A DNA stretch of 64,000 nucleotides from Anaerostipes caccae L1-92 (GTDB lineage Bacteria; Bacillota; Clostridia; Lachnospirales; Lachnospiraceae): assembly GCF_014467075.1 (NCBI RefSeq), contig NZ_AP023027.1, positions 3,261,501 to 3,325,500 on the forward strand, read 5' to 3'. This document shows positions 25,358 through 35,635 of the stretch, one piece after another. Within the stretch, counting starts at the first letter, position 1, and the number at the start of each line of letters is the position of its first letter. A program made the translations under genes and the position numbers. A model generated the notes under the pieces. It had not been told where the DNA came from. It ran no database searches and saw only the letters and a program-made list of their open reading frames with translations.

Positions 25358-27582
25358 AAGAATGGAACGGCTTTAAAGAAGGAAAATGGACAAAGGAAAC
25401 CAACGTAAGAGACTTTATCCAGAAGAATTATACATTATATGAAGGAGATGACTCTTTCCTGGCAGGTGTTTCAGAAAAAACAGAAAAAGTGTGGAACAAA
25501 TGCGAAGAACTGCTTTCTGAAGAGACAAAAAAAGGCGGTGTTTTGGATGTAGAGACCAATATTATTTCCGGCATCACTAACTTTGCACCCGGATATATCG
25601 ACAAAGAAAATGAAATCATTGTAGGTCTTCAGACAGATGCTCCTTTAAAGCGCATCGTAAACTTATACGGCGGCAAGAGAATGGCCCATTCTTCTCTGGA
25701 ACAGTACGGATACAAACTGAATCCGGAAATAGACCGTCACTTCAATGAATACCGCAAGACACACAACGAAGGTGTCTTTGATGCCTATCCGCAGCGCACA
25801 AGGCTTGCAAGGACAGCCGGTCTTCTGACAGGGCTTCCGGATGCCTATGGACGAGGACGTGTGATCGGTGACTACCGCCGTGCTGCCCTCTACGGCATCG
25901 ATTATCTCGTGGAAGAAAAGAAACGCGATCTGGATGCCTTAGACGGACCGATGAGCGAAGAGCGCATCCGTGCAAGAGAAGAAGTCTCCGAGCAGATCCG
26001 TGCTTTAGGAGCAATCAAAGAAATGGCTGCTTCCTACGGAGTGGACATCTCTAAACCTGCATCCAATGCCAAAGAGGCGGTCCAGGCGGTCTATATGGCT
26101 TATCTTGCCGGTGTAAAAGAAAACAACGGTGCGGCTACATCCCTTGGACGTACTTCCACTTTCCTTGATATTTATATTCAGCGTGATCTGGAAAACGGCG
26201 TGCTGACAGAGAAAGACGCTCAGGAACTGATCGACCAGTTTATTATCAAACTCCGTCTCGTGAGACATTTAAGGACACCGGAGTACGATGAATTATTCGG
26301 GGGAGATCCTACCTGGATCACAGAGTCCATCGGCGGTATCGGAATCAACAGCAAACCGCTTGTGACAAAGACCTCCTTCCGTTATCTCCATACACTGTAT
26401 AATTTGGGAACAGCTCCGGAGCCGAACCTGACCGTGCTTTGGTCTGAAAAGCTTCCGGCCAACTTCAAGAAGTTCTGCTCCAAAGTTTCCATTGACACAG
26501 ATTCGATCCAGTATGAAAATGACGATGTCATGAGACCGATCTACGGAGATGATTATGCCATTGCCTGCTGTGTGTCTGCCATGAAAGTCGGAAAGCAGAC
26601 CCAGCTGTTCGGAGCCCGCTGCAACCTTGCCAAGTCCCTGCTGTATGCTATCAACGGCGGCATCGATGAGAAAAAGGGGATTGAAGTCATTCCGGGTATC
26701 GAGCCGATCACCGATGAAGTATTGGACTACGAAAAAGTTTGGGCTAACTACAAAAAAGTTCTCGCTTATGTAGCAGAATTATACGTTGATACCGTAAATA
26801 TCATTCATTATATGCATGACAAATATGCCTACGAGGCGAGCCAGTTTGCACTGCACGATACCAATATGGAGCGTATCGCAGCATACGGCGTGGCAGGTCT
26901 TTCCATCGCGGCAGACTCGTTATCAGCAATCAAATATGCCACTGTAAAACCGGTGCGCAACGAAAACGGTGTGGCTGTAGATTTTGAGACTGAAGGAGAT
27001 TTCCCGAAATACGGCAATGACGATGACCGGGCAGACGACCTGGCTGTCAACACTGTCACTTTATTCTCTGAGGAATTAAAGAAACATCCGATCTACAGAA
27101 ATGCCATCCATACATTATCTGCACTCACCATCACATCCAATGTTATGTATGGAAAGAAAACGGGCTCCACGCCGGACGGAAGAAAATTAGGGGAGCCTCT
27201 TGCTCCTGGTGCAAACCCAATGCACGGACGGGACAACAGCGGCGCTTTAGCCTCTCTGAATTCCGTAGCCAAGATTCCTTACCGCGACGTGTGCCAGGAC
27301 GGTGTTTCCAACACCTTCTCTATCGTGCCCGAAGCTTTAGGTAAAGATCAGGACCAGAGAGAAGAAAATCTTGCAAACATTCTGGACGGTTACTTTGTGC
27401 AGGGCGCTCATCACCTGAATGTCAACGTATTCAACCGTGAGACATTGATTGACGCAATGGAACATCCGGACAAGTATCCGACACTGACGATCCGTGTTTC
27501 CGGATATGCGGTAAACTTTAATAAGCTTTCCAGAGAACAGCAGGAAGAAGTTGTAAGAAGAACGTTCCACGAGGGAATGTAG
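25351..27582 (+). CDS. pflB: Formate C-acetyltransferase (pyruvate formate-lyase)
   Basis: 743 residues, full length. Converts pyruvate plus CoA to acetyl-CoA plus formate in anaerobic fermentation. The active-site Cys pair is in [10 protein letters not shown] and the glycyl radical site is RVSGYAVNF near the C-terminus. N-terminal typical [21 protein letters not shown]. Coupled to pflA. Confidence 0.98.
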   Translation: MLKEWNGFKEGKWTKETNVRDFIQKNYTLYEGDDSFLAGVSEKTEKVWNKCEELLSEETKKGGVLDVETNIISGITNFAPGYIDKENEIIVGLQTDAPLKRIVNLYGGKRMAHSSLEQYGYKLNPEIDRHFNEYRKTHNEGVFDAYPQRTRLARTAGLLTGLPDAYGRGRVIGDYRRAALYGIDYLVEEKKRDLDALDGPMSEERIRAREEVSEQIRALGAIKEMAASYGVDISKPASNAKEAVQAVYMAYLAGVKENNGAATSLGRTSTFLDIYIQRDLENGVLTEKDAQELIDQFIIKLRLVRHLRTPEYDELFGGDPTWITESIGGIGINSKPLVTKTSFRYLHTLYNLGTAPEPNLTVLWSEKLPANFKKFCSKVSIDTDSIQYENDDVMRPIYGDDYAIACCVSAMKVGKQTQLFGARCNLAKSLLYAINGGIDEKKGIEVIPGIEPITDEVLDYEKVWANYKKVLAYVAELYVDTVNIIHYMHDKYAYEASQFALHDTNMERIAAYGVAGLSIAADSLSAIKYATVKPVRNENGVAVDFETEGDFPKYGNDDDRADDLAVNTVTLFSEELKKHPIYRNAIHTLSALTITSNVMYGKKTGSTPDGRKLGEPLAPGANPMHGRDNSGALASLNSVAKIPYRDVCQDGVSNTFSIVPEALGKDQDQREENLANILDGYFVQGAHHLNVNVFNRETLIDAMEHPDKYPTLTIRVSGYAVNFNKLSREQQEEVVRRTFHEGM

Positions 27583-27585
27583 GGC

Positions 27586-27643
27586 ATTTTGCACACGATT
27601 TCTGTTCGGCTTTGAATTGCCTCACTACAAGCGTGTGCAAAAT
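27586..27643 (+). repeat. 12-bp perfect inverted repeat after pflB
   Basis: ATTTTGCACACG (27586-27597) and CGTGTGCAAAAT (27632-27643) form a perfect 12-base stem around a 34-base loop, starting 3 bases after the pflB stop. No T-run follows, so it is not a classical terminator. It may protect the pfl mRNA 3' end or be a protein-binding site. Confidence 0.6.
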
Positions 27644-27695
27644 GAAATCTCAAAACCCACTCAGAAAATTTTATGAAACAAAAGGAGCAGCCAGC

Positions 27696-27797
27696 ATGGG
27701 CTTATATAGATCAGACCAGCCGAGAAGGCGAGTAAACTCTGTACAATTCAGACCGATGAAACATTGTGCAGAGTACGGCGGATTTTATCCGCTTTAA
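27696..27797 (+). CDS. 33-residue leader ORF of the ABC-F gene
   Basis: ATG eight bases after AAAGGAG; 33 residues (begins MGLYRSDQPRRRVNSVQF, ends YGGFYPL), stop at 27795-27797. The coding sequence overlaps the left arm of the stem CCGATGAAA/TTTCATCGG (27753-27761/27800-27808) and the hairpin GCGGAT/ATCCGC (27778-27792). A ribosome stalled here by an antibiotic would therefore change folding upstream of two terminators. Translation-coupled attenuation is inferred. Confidence 0.6.
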   Translation: MGLYRSDQPRRRVNSVQFRPMKHCAEYGGFYPL

Positions 27798-27889
27798 GAT
27801 TTCATCGGGAGACAGATCCAGAATCATCTGCGGCTGCATGAGCAGTCCTTATTTGGATACCTGTTTTCCCGAAGAATCCCATGCTAAAA

Positions 27890-27925
27890 GGCTGCGGACA
27901 ATGTTTTGTCCGCGGCCTTTTGTTG
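27890..27925 (+). terminator. First leader terminator before the ABC-F gene
   Basis: Stem GGC-GCGGACA / TGTCCGC-GCC (27890-27917) followed by TTTTGTTGTTTT. Strong intrinsic terminator about 90 bases before the ABC-F start. Confidence 0.85.
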
Positions 27926-27949
27926 TTTTATAACACACTGACAATACGG

Positions 27950-27992
27950 CAGAAGGCAGATACAGAAATGTATTTTGTCTTCTGTCTTTTTT
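27950..27992 (+). terminator. Second leader terminator before the ABC-F gene
   Basis: CAGAAG (27950-27955) pairs with CTTCTG (27979-27984), with inner ATACA/TGTAT around a GAAA loop, followed by TCTTTTTT. It ends 20 bases before the ABC-F start, so it could only be conditional. Confidence 0.65.
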
Positions 27993-28013
27993 ATATGAAA
28001 GGATCAGATCATC

Positions 28014-29543
28014 ATGAGTTTATTAGATATTAAAGATTTATCACATTCATTCGGTGATAAACAGCTTTTTAAAGAAACAGAATTCCAGCTCAATAAAGGA
28101 GAACATATAGGAATTGTCGGTCCAAATGGTGCAGGAAAAAGTACGTTTATCAAAATCTGCACCGGACAGATTACTCCCGACAGCGGACAGATCTTCAGAC
28201 ATCCTGCAGCTTCTTTCGGATGTCTGGATCAATACGCACAGATGAAAGAAAATATAACGATCTCAGATTTCTTAAAATCTGCTTTTCAGTCTCTCTTTAT
28301 AAAAGAGGAGCAAATGAATCTGCTGTATTCAAAAGCAGCGGCCGGAGATGAAAAAGCCCTCCCTGCCGCCGCACGGCTCCAGGAACAATTAGAGCTCCAT
28401 GACTTTTATCAGATTGACACCAGGATTGAACAGGCAGCTGCCGGACTGGGACTCCTCACTATCGGTCTTGAATGCCCGGTAGAAAAAATCAGCGGAGGTC
28501 AGAGAGCCAGAGTCATCCTCGCTAAACTTTTGCTGGAACAGCCTTCTGTCCTGCTGCTGGATGAACCTACAAACTTTCTGGATAAGGAGCACGTCTCCTG
28601 GCTGGCAGACTACCTTTCAGGGCTTCCGAGCGCTTTTCTGGTTGTCTCCCACGACAATGAATTTTTAGAACAGAGTGTCAACCGCGTATGCGATATTCAT
28701 AACGGCAGACTTACAAAATATTACGGCACCTACTCTGATTTTTTAAAAAAGAAAACGTTTCTTCAGGAAGAATATATCCGACGGTATTCTTTCCAGCAGA
28801 AAAAGATTAAAGAAACAGAAGAATTTATCAGAAAAAACATGGCCGGGCGAAAGTCAAAAATGGCCAGAGGACGCAAGAAGCAGCTGAACAGGATGGAACG
28901 CATGGAAAATCCAGACGTAACTGAGAACCGACCGTGTTTTAATTTTTCACAGCTTCCGGTGACAAATGCTGACCACCTGTCCGTGAGACATTTGTCTGTG
29001 GGGTATCAATATCCGCTTCTCTCCGGCCTTCAATTTTCAGCAAAAGGAGGACAGAAAATTGTGATCACAGGTTTCAACGGAATCGGCAAATCCACCCTTT
29101 TGAAAACTCTGACGAATCAGATTCCTGCCTTAGACGGCAGTTTCTCATTTTCAGAACAGGTCACCATCGGATACTTTGAACAGGATCTGATATGGGATGA
29201 TACAACCAGGACACCGCTACAGATCGTGTCTGACTGTTATCCCTCTCTCCCAATCAAAAAAGTACGGCAGCATCTTGCGCAGTGCGGAATTTCCAGCTGT
29301 CATGCCGGACAGGAGATAGGATCATTGAGCGGAGGTGAACAGTGTAAGGTAAAGTTATGCCTGCTGACACTAAAACCATGTAACTTTTTAATTATGGATG
29401 AACCCACAAATCACCTGGATGCAGCGGCTAAAGAAGCATTGAAAAATGCATTGAAAGATTTTACAGGAACCGTACTGGTTGTATCTCATGAAGAGAATTT
29501 TTACTGCGGCTGGGTGGACAGAATGATACAAATCCAAAAATAA
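28014..29543 (+). CDS. ABC-F family ATPase (ribosome-associated, possible antibiotic resistance)
   Basis: 509 residues: two ABC ATPase domains and no membrane segments. Domain 1 has GPNGAGKST, SGGQRARV and LLLDEPTNFLD; domain 2 has GFNGIGKST, SGGEQCKVKL and LIMDEPTNHLD. The basic linker (FIRKNMAGRKSKMARGRKKQLNRMERM, about residues 278-305) is the part that reaches into the ribosomal E site in ABC-F proteins. The members that protect ribosomes from lincosamides, pleuromutilins or streptogramin A are often controlled by attenuation, as this leader suggests. Subfamily and drug cannot be fixed by eye. Confidence 0.9.
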   Translation: MSLLDIKDLSHSFGDKQLFKETEFQLNKGEHIGIVGPNGAGKSTFIKICTGQITPDSGQIFRHPAASFGCLDQYAQMKENITISDFLKSAFQSLFIKEEQMNLLYSKAAAGDEKALPAAARLQEQLELHDFYQIDTRIEQAAAGLGLLTIGLECPVEKISGGQRARVILAKLLLEQPSVLLLDEPTNFLDKEHVSWLADYLSGLPSAFLVVSHDNEFLEQSVNRVCDIHNGRLTKYYGTYSDFLKKKTFLQEEYIRRYSFQQKKIKETEEFIRKNMAGRKSKMARGRKKQLNRMERMENPDVTENRPCFNFSQLPVTNADHLSVRHLSVGYQYPLLSGLQFSAKGGQKIVITGFNGIGKSTLLKTLTNQIPALDGSFSFSEQVTIGYFEQDLIWDDTTRTPLQIVSDCYPSLPIKKVRQHLAQCGISSCHAGQEIGSLSGGEQCKVKLCLLTLKPCNFLIMDEPTNHLDAAAKEALKNALKDFTGTVLVVSHEENFYCGWVDRMIQIQK

Positions 29544-29573
29544 TTTTAACCTTGTATTGCTATCCATACATTT

Positions 29574-29621
29574 CAAAAATCGAGCAGAGATCATACAGGA
29601 ACTGTCATGCTATGATCTCTG
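29574..29621 (-). terminator. Terminator of the DeoR gene
   Basis: Perfect 11-base stem CAGAGATCATA/TATGATCTCTG (29585-29595/29611-29621); on the minus strand followed by CTCGATTTTTG. The DeoR stop codon lies in the hairpin loop. It may also stop read-through from the convergent ABC-F gene. Confidence 0.75.
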
Positions 29622-30375
29622 TTCCATATTCTCTCAGCACTTCTCTTATCTCTTCCTGAGGCTCCTTCTCACAGATTATCCCATCCACCTGTGTAAAATC
29701 TGTAAAGACATAATTTGCCTGGAAATCAAACTTTTTTGTCTCCATGACCAGATATCTTCTGCGGCTTTTACTGATGGCTTTTTGTTTCATAGCTCCGTCC
29801 TCCGGAACATAAGTCGTGACCACATTTCCTTTTACGTCCGCTCCGACGACTCCCATAAAGCAGAGGTCAAACCTGAAGTTCTCCATCATAGAGAGGGTCA
29901 GCGAACCCAGAAACCCAATTTGAGACCGATTGAACTCTCCTCCCAAAAGAATAAATCCGGTGTTTCCATCCGCTGCGAACAAATTTGCGATATCCAGCAT
30001 ACAGCTTACGACCGTCACGTTTCGTTTAGAACGGATGATTTCCCTCGCAACCTCCAGATTCGTTGTAGATGTATCCAAAAAAACCACATCCCCGTCACTG
30101 ATCAGCTTTACCGCTTTTTTTGCAATTCTCTGCTTTTCTTTCAGGTTTTTTTCTTTCCTGGAAGAAACCGCGTTGCTGTGCCCGGGGTGCATGCCTTCCG
30201 TCAGAACGGCGCCTCCATAGGCACGCTTTAAAAGACCGCGTCCTTCCATACTGGCCAGATCTTTCCGGATACAGTCCTCTGTAACCTCAAACATCCGGCT
30301 CAGCTCTTTCACTCTTACTTTCTGGTTTTCTTGCAAAAGTTCAAGAATCTTTTGCTGTCTTTCCTCTACAAACAT
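29605..30375 (-). CDS. DeoR-family transcriptional regulator
   Basis: 256 residues. N-terminal DeoR helix-turn-helix (RQQKILELLQENQKVRVKELSRMFEVTEDCIRKDLASMEGRGLLKRAYGGAV) and C-terminal DeoRC sensor domain (residues about 75-235, DGDVVFLDTSTTNLEVAREI). These usually bind a phosphorylated sugar intermediate. Isolated between the ABC-F gene and the Abi remnant, so the target is unclear. Start is ATG behind AGGTGGTGA. Confidence 0.92.
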   Translation of the reverse strand: MFVEERQQKILELLQENQKVRVKELSRMFEVTEDCIRKDLASMEGRGLLKRAYGGAVLTEGMHPGHSNAVSSRKEKNLKEKQRIAKKAVKLISDGDVVFLDTSTTNLEVAREIIRSKRNVTVVSCMLDIANLFAADGNTGFILLGGEFNRSQIGFLGSLTLSMMENFRFDLCFMGVVGADVKGNVVTTYVPEDGAMKQKAISKSRRRYLVMETKKFDFQANYVFTDFTQVDGIICEKEPQEEIREVLREYGTEIIA

Positions 30376-30557
30376 GATCTGTCACCACCTGATTTTTCTT
30401 TATATTTTAACAGAAAAGAGAGAGACCGTCTATTGTACCTTTTAAATTCACTCTTTACATAAAGCAAGTTAAGATTACTTATGATTATTTTTAAAAAGTG
30501 TCTTGAAGAATATGTAATTTATTTACTTATAAACAATATTATGTTAAACTAATTTCA

Positions 30558-30625
30558 GGGATCAGGTTTCAGATACTCGAGAGGACTGAAACCGGGGGAG
30601 GACCTGAGGGCCCTCCTTTTTCTTC
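30558..30625 (+). ncRNA. Structured RNA upstream of the Abi_2 remnant (abiF-RNA-like)
   Basis: Two hairpins in a 67-base stretch: GGTTTCAG/CTGAAACC (30565-30572/30586-30593, loop of 13) and a terminator GGAGG-A-CC/GG-C-CCTCC (30597-30616) followed by TTTTTCTT. It is GC-rich inside an AT-rich region and directly precedes an Abi_2 gene. Abi_2/AbiF genes are known to carry a conserved upstream RNA (the abiF RNA motif). That this is a member is inference; it could simply be a leader terminator. Confidence 0.5.
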
Positions 30626-30654
30626 AAACATTTCTTTTACAGGAGATATGTAAA

Positions 30655-30849
30655 TTGACAAAACCTTTTCTAACATATAATTCTCAACTTTACAAACTTA
30701 CCAACGAAAAAAAGTTAATAATTACTGACCGTGAGAAAGCTCTTCAAATACTAAAGGATATTGGTTATTTTTCTCTTATCGGAGGTTATAAAACTCCCTT
30801 TATTAACCCTATGACACGCATATATCAAAACAAAATAAATCTACATTAA
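30655..30849 (+). pseudogene. Truncated Abi_2 (AbiD/AbiF-like) abortive-infection protein
   Basis: 64 codons from a TTG nine bases after AGGAG. The text KPFLTYNSQLYKLTNEKKLIITDREKALQILKDIGYFSLIGGYKTPF matches the start of the Abi_2 family, whose full proteins are about 300 residues with HEPN-type RNase motifs. Those are missing here: the frame ends 1 base before the stop of the convergent RpiR gene. The gene is much more AT-rich than its neighbours, a sign of transfer. The remnant of a defence or toxin-antitoxin module is the best reading. Confidence 0.75.
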
Positions 30850-31608
30850 TCACTCTTCGCTTGTTCCATACTCCAATCCCTTTAAAAGTAAGAACTCATT
30901 GATCACAAAAAACTGAGCTGTCATATATACATCGGAATTAAACCTTCCCTTCAGCACCGGATGAGCATAAAACTGAAGGCTGATATCACTGAGCCTCGAC
31001 AATTCATTATTCCCCACTTTTGTCACAGAGATGATTTTGACACCCTTTGCCTTCAGCCTGCCTGCAAGTTCATTGACAAAGGCATTTTCACCGGAAAGAG
31101 AAAACAGAAAAAATACGTCTCCCTCTTTTACGATTTCCAGCACCATCTTTATTTCTTCCCGGCCTTCGATCAGATTACAAAGATAGTCCAGAAAAAGCAG
31201 GTTCTTTTTTAACTCTCTCGCGGCATTTTTCTGGACCGCTCCTGTTCCGTATACATATATGCTTCCGGCCCTGGAGAGCATCTCTGAGACATCCGAACAG
31301 TCCCTGTCCTTCATCATATCCAGAGTCTTTATGTAATCCTGGTAGACCCGCTCGATCTCCCTTACATCGAAGGATTCCTCCTCCCGGCTGTCCCATTTCA
31401 GAAAAATCTTCAGTTCCCCGTACCCTTCCATCCCCAGCTTATGAGTAAACCTTGAGACGGTTGTGTGTGACACATGGCACTGTTTTGCCAGCTCCTGGAT
31501 CGACATAGTCTGACACTCCTTCTTGTGCCGCAGAATAAAGTTCCAGATGCTCAAATCATTTTCATTCAGTTTATCATAATTTTCTTCAATCAGGGTTTCC
31601 AGCCTCAT
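30850..31608 (-). CDS. MurR/RpiR-family transcriptional regulator (copy 1)
   Basis: 252 residues. N-terminal HTH_6 (MRLETLIEENYDKLNENDLSIWNFI...TMSIQELAKQCHVSHTTVSRFTHKLGM) and a C-terminal SIS phosphosugar-binding domain (about 120-240, IYVYGTGAVQKNAARELKKNL; DVFFLFSLSGENAFVNEL). Start overlaps the end of the neighbouring RpiR gene by 23 bases. Likely senses the 6-phospho-glucoside of the nearby PTS/GH4 locus. About 35-40 percent similar by eye to copy 2. Confidence 0.92.
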   Translation of the reverse strand: MRLETLIEENYDKLNENDLSIWNFILRHKKECQTMSIQELAKQCHVSHTTVSRFTHKLGMEGYGELKIFLKWDSREEESFDVREIERVYQDYIKTLDMMKDRDCSDVSEMLSRAGSIYVYGTGAVQKNAARELKKNLLFLDYLCNLIEGREEIKMVLEIVKEGDVFFLFSLSGENAFVNELAGRLKAKGVKIISVTKVGNNELSRLSDISLQFYAHPVLKGRFNSDVYMTAQFFVINEFLLLKGLEYGTSEE

Positions 31609-32371
31609 CCGCTATCTCCTCTTTTTTTGTCTTATACTCCATGTACTTTAAAAATAAAATCTCAATCAAAATGAAATATGATGTGAGAGAATCATACTCT
31701 ATGTGACTGAACGGCTGGGAAAACACTGTCTCGGTAACATAGAGAGCATAATCTGCCATATGTGCCAATGTGTTTTCCCGAAGCTTCGTGATGGACAGCA
31801 CAGAGACGCCCCGGATCTTTAGATTTTTAGTGAAATTGTTGATAAATTCATTCTCTCCTGAAACAGATATGATGATAAACAAGTCATCCTCCGTAACAAT
31901 GCTGAGAAGCCTTTCCGCTTCCTCATATCCGCTCAGATCATAGATCAGCCTCCCGCTCATCATGAAGGTCCGCTTTAACTCTTTTTTAATGGAAGACTGG
32001 ATCATGCCGATCCCATACACGTAGATATTCTTTGCCTGATCAAACTTCCTAAAGATATCTGTACAGTCCTTTTCTTTCATGCTGCCGATCACCCGGCGGT
32101 ATGACTCACAGACCATGTCCACATGCCCGATGTTTTCCTTTGCCTCCTGATTATCAAGCTTTAAAAAGACCTTTAGTTCACCATAACCTTTTAAGGACAG
32201 CTTCTGGGCAAACCGCAGAACGGTTGTCCTCGACACACTGCACTTAAATGCCAGCCGGTCTATGGCAAGCTTTTCACACTCTTTCCTGTGCGAAGATATG
32301 TAATTCCATATGTATAAATCATTCTCGTTAAGCTGTCCGTAATGCTTGTTCACCAGTTCATCTAATTTCAT
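31586..32371 (-). CDS. MurR/RpiR-family transcriptional regulator (copy 2)
   Basis: 261 residues with the same HTH_6 plus SIS plan (MKLDELVNKHYGQLNENDLYIWNYI...IDRLAFKCSVSRTTVLRFAQKL; IYVYGIGMIQSSIKKELKRTF; DLFIIISVSGENEFINNF). Tandem paralogue of the gene that follows it. A 144-base gap containing a hairpin separates it from the EIIA gene upstream, so the pair may be a distinct or attenuated unit. Confidence 0.92.
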   Translation of the reverse strand: MKLDELVNKHYGQLNENDLYIWNYISSHRKECEKLAIDRLAFKCSVSRTTVLRFAQKLSLKGYGELKVFLKLDNQEAKENIGHVDMVCESYRRVIGSMKEKDCTDIFRKFDQAKNIYVYGIGMIQSSIKKELKRTFMMSGRLIYDLSGYEEAERLLSIVTEDDLFIIISVSGENEFINNFTKNLKIRGVSVLSITKLRENTLAHMADYALYVTETVFSQPFSHIEYDSLTSYFILIEILFLKYMEYKTKKEEIADEAGNPD

Positions 32372-32465
32372 AAAGACATCTACCTCATAAATGTGTCCGC
32401 CGCCTTTTGGTTCCTGAATCTTACCCCAATTTTACTCTATTTTCCACATTTTGTCCATTGATGCA

Positions 32466-32498
32466 GAAAGGCAGATATCCTCATGATACCTGCCTTTC
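32466..32498 (-). terminator. Hairpin after the EIIA gene
   Basis: GAAAGGCAGATATC/GATACCTGCCTTTC arms around CTCAT, within 20-50 bases of the EIIA stop. It lacks a clear T-run on the minus strand (TGCATC follows), so it may reduce rather than stop transcription into the RpiR pair. Confidence 0.45.
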
Positions 32499-32515
32499 GA
32501 TAATGGAGAAATTTC

Positions 32516-33001
32516 CTACTCGTATTCCACCAGAGGACTTGTTCCCGCTTTCACTGTCTGTCCTGTATAAAATTTAGTCAGCTTATGTCCGTTTGGTTCT
32601 ATGAAAACCAGCATGGAGACATCCGGAATTTTTTCTTCCCTGAGCATCTGACGGTCCACCTTTACAAGGGGATCACCGGCTTTTACCTTCTGCCCCGGCT
32701 CCACATAAGTTTCAAAGCCCTTTCCATCAAGTTTTACCGTGTCCAGACCGATATGAATGAGCACCTGAACACCGTCACCGTTCTCAAGTCCGATAGCATG
32801 CTTTGTATCCGTCACCGTAGTCACTGTACCGGTGCAGGGAGCTGAAAACACATCCTCCTCCGGCCAGACAGCGATTCCGTCACCCAGAACCCTTCCTGCA
32901 AACATTTCATCGTCTACCTCAGAAAGGTCAATACTCTTTCCGGTTACCATGGAATAAAATACCTTCTCTTTTTTACTTTTTCCCTTTAAAAATCCGAACA
33001 T
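32516..33001 (-). CDS. PTS glucose-family EIIA
   Basis: 161 residues, Crr/EIIA-Glc type. The phosphoacceptor is His83 (VLIHIGLDTVKL) with His68 (TKHAIGLEN) as the partner. Short basic N-terminus (MFGFLKGKSKK). It follows the GH4 gene by 19 bases and probably serves the IIBC permease at 36450-38006, which has no EIIA domain of its own. Confidence 0.94.
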   Translation of the reverse strand: MFGFLKGKSKKEKVFYSMVTGKSIDLSEVDDEMFAGRVLGDGIAVWPEEDVFSAPCTGTVTTVTDTKHAIGLENGDGVQVLIHIGLDTVKLDGKGFETYVEPGQKVKAGDPLVKVDRQMLREEKIPDVSMLVFIEPNGHKLTKFYTGQTVKAGTSPLVEYE

Positions 33002-33020
33002 CCCATACCTCCCATTTGAC

Positions 33021-34448
<1,428 letters not shown>

Positions 34449-34486
34449 TTAGGGAGTGGTCATTGGTTCCGTGACACAGAACAAAA

Positions 34487-34504
34487 GCTGTGAATTTTCA
34501 CAGC
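34487..34504. promoter_or_regulatory. 18-bp palindrome in the GH4/AraC divergent region
   Basis: GCTGTGAATTTTCACAGC is a perfect palindrome between the divergent GH4 and AraC genes, upstream of the GH4 -35. Likely an operator for the RpiR or AraC protein; also able to form a short hairpin. Confidence 0.5.
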
Positions 34505-34594
34505 CTCTGAAAACGGGATATTTCCTTGTTTTTCAGAGATTTGCGTTCTTTAGAAAGCTGTATTAATATAGTAATAGAGAAAGGCGGTGAACCT

Positions 34595-35515
34595 ATGAAT
34601 CATGTGCATGGAATCCAGTATAAAAACAATTCCAAAGAAGAACTGTTCCCCGATTTTGGTCCGGATTTTCCATATACCTGTTCCTATGTAGAGTTTGACC
34701 GGTGCATCGGCGGACAGATACCGTGGCATTGGCATAAAGAGATCGAATTATTTTACATTGAAAAAGGAACTCTGGAGTATGACACTCCAGGGGGAAAAAT
34801 AGTCTTCCCGGAAGGTTCCGGCGGCATGGTCAACTCCAATATTCTGCATTCCACAAAGTCTTTGGATCCAAAAAAAGATACGATCCAGCTGGATCATATC
34901 TTTGATTCCTCACTGATCAGCGGACAACACGGCAGCCTGCTGGATCAAAAGTATATTCTTCCGTTCACCGGTTCCCCGCAGGCGGAAATACTCAGCTTTT
35001 ATCCCCGGACTCCAAAAGAAAAGAGGCTTCTTAAGCTGCTCCGGGATTCCTTTTTCTTATCTCCCCACGAATTTGGATATGAAATACTGCTCCGGTCGGC
35101 TCTCTCTAAACTCTGGTGTCTTATGCTCTCTTTATCCCGGCCTCTTTTAGGCCAAAAGAAACCGCAAAGCGGTTCGGACCAAAAGATAAAGTCAATGATG
35201 GAATATATTCAGGATCATTATTCTGAGAAGCTTACTGTGCCCCGGATCGCACTTGCCGCCTATATCAGTGAGCGGGAATGTTTCCGTATATTTCGGCAGA
35301 GCCTTGGCATAACTCCTTCAGAATACGTAAAAAACTTCCGAATCCGGCAAGCCTGTATCATGCTCTCTGATCCCAGTCTGTCTGTTTCTTATATCGGCCA
35401 GTCCTGCGGCCTCGGAAGCAGCAGCTACTTTGGAAAAACTTTTCGGGAAGTCATGGGGTGCACGCCCAGGGAATACCGCTGCAAATGGCAGAATCCTGAT
35501 ATAAAACAGCGGTAA
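34595..35515 (+). CDS. AraC-family transcriptional regulator
   Basis: 306 residues. N-terminal cupin-like sugar-sensing domain (PWHWHKEIELFYIEKGTLEYDTPGG) and a C-terminal pair of helix-turn-helix motifs (IKSMMEYIQDHYSEKLTVPRIALAAYISERECFRIFRQSLGITPSEYV...GLGSSSYFGKTFREVMGCTPREYR). Start set at the ATG behind AAAGGCGGTG. A TTGCGT-17-TAATAT promoter lies at about 34541-34569. Divergent from GH4, so a likely regulator of the alpha-glucoside genes. Confidence 0.92.
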   Translation: MNHVHGIQYKNNSKEELFPDFGPDFPYTCSYVEFDRCIGGQIPWHWHKEIELFYIEKGTLEYDTPGGKIVFPEGSGGMVNSNILHSTKSLDPKKDTIQLDHIFDSSLISGQHGSLLDQKYILPFTGSPQAEILSFYPRTPKEKRLLKLLRDSFFLSPHEFGYEILLRSALSKLWCLMLSLSRPLLGQKKPQSGSDQKIKSMMEYIQDHYSEKLTVPRIALAAYISERECFRIFRQSLGITPSEYVKNFRIRQACIMLSDPSLSVSYIGQSCGLGSSSYFGKTFREVMGCTPREYRCKWQNPDIKQR

Positions 35516-35635
35516 TCTTATATTTTTATCTGTATTTTTTCGTTATTATTATATTAACAGATAAGCAGAACAGAAACAGGGCCCTGATTCTGTCTCTCCT
35601 AAAAACTTTGATCTTATGGAAGGAGGACAGATACA

